In this document: positions 5,341-7,493 of the stretch, piece after piece
How positions within the stretch are numbered: the first letter of the stretch is position 1
Layout: each line of letters begins with the position of its first letter
Source: an uncultured Gammaproteobacteria bacterium
GTDB lineage: Bacteria; Pseudomonadota; Gammaproteobacteria; SZUA-140
Assembly (NCBI GenBank): GCA_945787585.1
Contig: CALZIG010000168.1
Coordinates: 1-7,493, forward strand
Direction of reading: 5' to 3'
Length of the DNA: 7,493 bases
Position numbers and translations under genes: made by a program
The notes under the pieces: generated by a model
Database searches by the model: none
The model's input: the letters and a program-made list of their open reading frames with translations, nothing else
What the model was told of the DNA's origin: nothing

Positions 5341-7493
5341 CTATGACTCACGCAACGCCTGCATAGGTGGGTAATTCACTACCTTGCGCGTCCCCAGCAC
5401 ACCCGCGAGGCCGATGCCAACGCCACCGCCAATGATACCCAGCCCCCATACCCAGCCATTGAAGTGATATTCCAGTTGGAAAAGGTGCGTCGCCAGCAGA
5501 TACCCCAGCAAGCTCGCCGCCAGCGCCGCCACCATCCCCGCCAATGCACCCAGCGTAATAAATTCAGCAATCACTGCATTCAACAGTCGCCTGCGCCCTG
5601 CCCCTAACGTACGCAGAATAACACTCTCGCGGATGCGCTCATCAAGCGTCGCATAGATGGAGGAGTACATCACCAGCAGCCCCGCAATCAACGTAAAGAG
5701 AAAGACATACTCTACCGCCAGCGTCACACGTTCAATGATGCGACGTACCTGTGCCATCACAGCAGCGATATCGATGACAGTGATATTCGGGAACTGCCGC
5801 ACCATTTTATCGAGTATCTGGTACTCCGCTGCGGGCAGATAAAAACCGCTCATGTAGCTAGCCGGAAAAGGTTCCAGCAGGCCTGGTGACGCAATCACGA
5901 AAAAATTAGCGCGAAAGGAATCCCACTCAACGCTGCGCAGACTGGTCACTTTAGCGGTGACACGCTGCCCCTCAATGGTAAACGTCAGCATCTCTCCGAG
6001 AGATATCCCCAGCGTTTTAGCAAGCCCCTCTTCCACCGAAAATTGTGGCGTCTGATCGGTTGCGGACCACCACTGCCCGCTAACCAGTTGGTTATCTACC
6101 TGCATCTCCTCAGCCCACGAAAGATTAAACTGCCGCTCCATCAAACGCTGAGCCCGTGCGTTTTCATAATTATCAGGCAAGACCGACACACCGTTGATCT
6201 CGAGCAAGCGACCACGAATCATCGGAAACAGTTCCGGCGCCGTGATCCCGCGCGCCTCAAAAAAGGCGGTGAGTGGCGCGACCTGATCTGGCTGAATATT
6301 GATCAAAAATCGATTCGGTGCATCCGCCGGCAGACTATTGTCCCACTCCTGCAACAGGTCATCCCTAATCACAGAAAAAAGCAGCAGGACCATAATGCCA
6401 AGGCCAAAGGCAATCACTTGCGCCACACTGCTTAACGGTCGCCGGATCAGATGCGTAACGCCAAAACGCCACTCTGCAAAGAGATGATGACGAAACGCCG
6501 CCAACCCCTTCAATAACAGGAATGCGACGCCCGCCAATAACACTAGCGCGCCGACAATCCCGGCCAGCACATAGAAGCCCAGTTTAAGATCGCCCGCCTG
6601 CCATACAATCAACGCCGCCAATACGACAAACCCCAGCCCGTAGGTAGACAGACTGCGCGTCGGCAGCGCCCCCAGTTCGCGCCGCAACACACGTAACGAC
6701 GGTACATTTTTTAGATGTAACAACGGCGGCAATGCAAAACCAAACTGCGTCACCAGTCCGGTCAACAGACCAAACAACACCGGCAACATCGACGGCGTCG
6801 GCAACGCGAAATCGGCCAGCGACCCCACAATCTCCACCAGCACATATTGCGCCGCAAATCCGATCAGGCAACCCATCGCACCGGCCAGCAAACCGAGCCA
6901 TAACATCTGTAACATAAAGATCGACAGGATCTGCTGTTGCGAGCCACCCACGCAGCGCATCACCGCACAACTATCGAGATGACGGCGGATAAAACGTTGT
7001 GATGAAGTCGCCACTGCGACCCCGGCAAGCAATACGCTCACCATCGCCGCGAGCCCTAGAAAACGGCGGGCGCGTTCCAGCGCACTGCGCACTTCCGGGC
7101 GCGCCTCTTCAATCCCCTCAATGCGCGCCCCCGCTTGCAGCTCAAGTTCCACCACCGCACGAAACTTTTCGACTGCCGTCACATCCCCCGCAAACAACAT
7201 GCGATGGCGCACGCGGCTCGCCGGGGTGATAAGTGCAGTGCGTTCAAGGTCGTCAATATTTAACATCACCCGCGGCGCAATACTGAAAAGCTGGCCACTG
7301 GCGCGTGCAGGCTCGTGCGTCAGGATCGCGGCAACAGTGAACTCGACCTCCCCCAGCATCAGACGATCCCCAACGTTGACGGCAAGCTGATCCAGCAGTT
7401 GCACATCGACCCACACCGTGCCGGTCTTTGGTACTGATGTGACACCACGGTCGGGGGCAAACCGTTCACTGGCGATACGCAGCTCACCGTGCA
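5341..7493 (-). CDS. ybbP: YbbP-type FtsX-like ABC transporter permease (N-terminus beyond right edge)
   Basis: The frame is open to the window edge, giving 716 visible residues beginning HGELRIASERFAP; the GTG at 7416 is an internal codon. Full-length relatives have roughly 800-850 residues, so about 100 are missing. The visible part starts in a periplasmic core region (VPKTGTVWVDVQLLDQL). The first membrane block has about five segments between residues 145 and 328, then one near 355-375. A large periplasmic domain follows, with the family's W-D-S-x-x-x-N-F-F (about 523-531). The last FtsX block has helices near 593-613, 640-671 and 678-700, and the protein ends NYPPMQALRES. YbbP pairs with the ATPase YbbA in an ABC complex of the inner membrane whose cargo is not firmly known; ybbA and tesA are often adjacent and would be expected to the right of this window. 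No frameshift seen. Confidence 0.88.
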   Translation of the reverse strand, partial: HGELRIASERFAPDRGVTSVPKTGTVWVDVQLLDQLAVNVGDRLMLGEVEFTVAAILTHEPARASGQLFSIAPRVMLNIDDLERTALITPASRVRHRMLFAGDVTAVEKFRAVVELELQAGARIEGIEEARPEVRSALERARRFLGLAAMVSVLLAGVAVATSSQRFIRRHLDSCAVMRCVGGSQQQILSIFMLQMLWLGLLAGAMGCLIGFAAQYVLVEIVGSLADFALPTPSMLPVLFGLLTGLVTQFGFALPPLLHLKNVPSLRVLRRELGALPTRSLSTYGLGFVVLAALIVWQAGDLKLGFYVLAGIVGALVLLAGVAFLLLKGLAAFRHHLFAEWRFGVTHLIRRPLSSVAQVIAFGLGIMVLLLFSVIRDDLLQEWDNSLPADAPNRFLINIQPDQVAPLTAFFEARGITAPELFPMIRGRLLEINGVSVLPDNYENARAQRLMERQFNLSWAEEMQVDNQLVSGQWWSATDQTPQFSVEEGLAKTLGISLGEMLTFTIEGQRVTAKVTSLRSVEWDSFRANFFVIASPGLLEPFPASYMSGFYLPAAEYQILDKMVRQFPNITVIDIAAVMAQVRRIIERVTLAVEYVFLFTLIAGLLVMYSSIYATLDERIRESVILRTLGAGRRRLLNAVIAEFITLGALAGMVAALAASLLGYLLATHLFQLEYHFNGWVWGLGIIGGGVGIGLAGVLGTRKVVNYPPMQALRES

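Noticed and set aside
6584..6970. 128-codon minus-strand frame overlapping the permease
   Set aside because: Out-of-frame shadow of the permease coding sequence, with repeated Gly, Val and Ala and no family likeness.

Overview
The window looks like chromosomal DNA from a gammaproteobacterium. It has an acetohydroxy-acid synthase with a regulatory subunit very close to E. coli IlvH, a short class I ketol-acid reductoisomerase, a YbbP-type permease, and a Psd-like gene after ilvC. The genus cannot be fixed by eye. I see no mobile element, CRISPR array, tRNA or rRNA, so this reads as core rather than accessory DNA.

Layout. Positions 1-454 (minus) hold the N-terminal part of a phosphatidylserine-decarboxylase-like gene that runs off the left edge. 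Positions 471-599 hold a strong intrinsic terminator and a second stem-loop, both in the 3' UTR of ilvC. Positions 600-3920 (minus) are the branched-chain amino-acid operon, transcribed ilvB-ilvH-ilvC. IlvB and IlvH together form acetohydroxy-acid synthase, and IlvC converts its product to the dihydroxy acid; ilvD and ilvE are not in the window. Positions 3921-4142 are a divergent regulatory region. On the ilv side it encodes a possible 33-residue leader peptide rich in Leu and Ile, followed by a terminator hairpin directly before the ilvB ribosome binding site, which is the layout of a transcription attenuator. Positions 4143-4490 (plus) encode a MIF-family tautomerase. Convergent to it, 4509-5231 (minus) encodes an exported dienelactone-hydrolase-fold protein whose catalytic residues appear lost. 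Positions 5341-7493 (minus) are most of a YbbP-type FtsX-like ABC permease whose N-terminus lies beyond the right edge.

The points most worth a second look are: the ilvB leader, with its Leu-Ile-Leu-Ile run in rare-type codons and a second small ORF that overlaps it and runs through the terminator to within 2 bases of the ilvB start; the probable pseudo-hydrolase; and the Psd-like protein, which lacks the conserved His of its family and lies just behind a terminator. No plainly new multi-gene system is visible.
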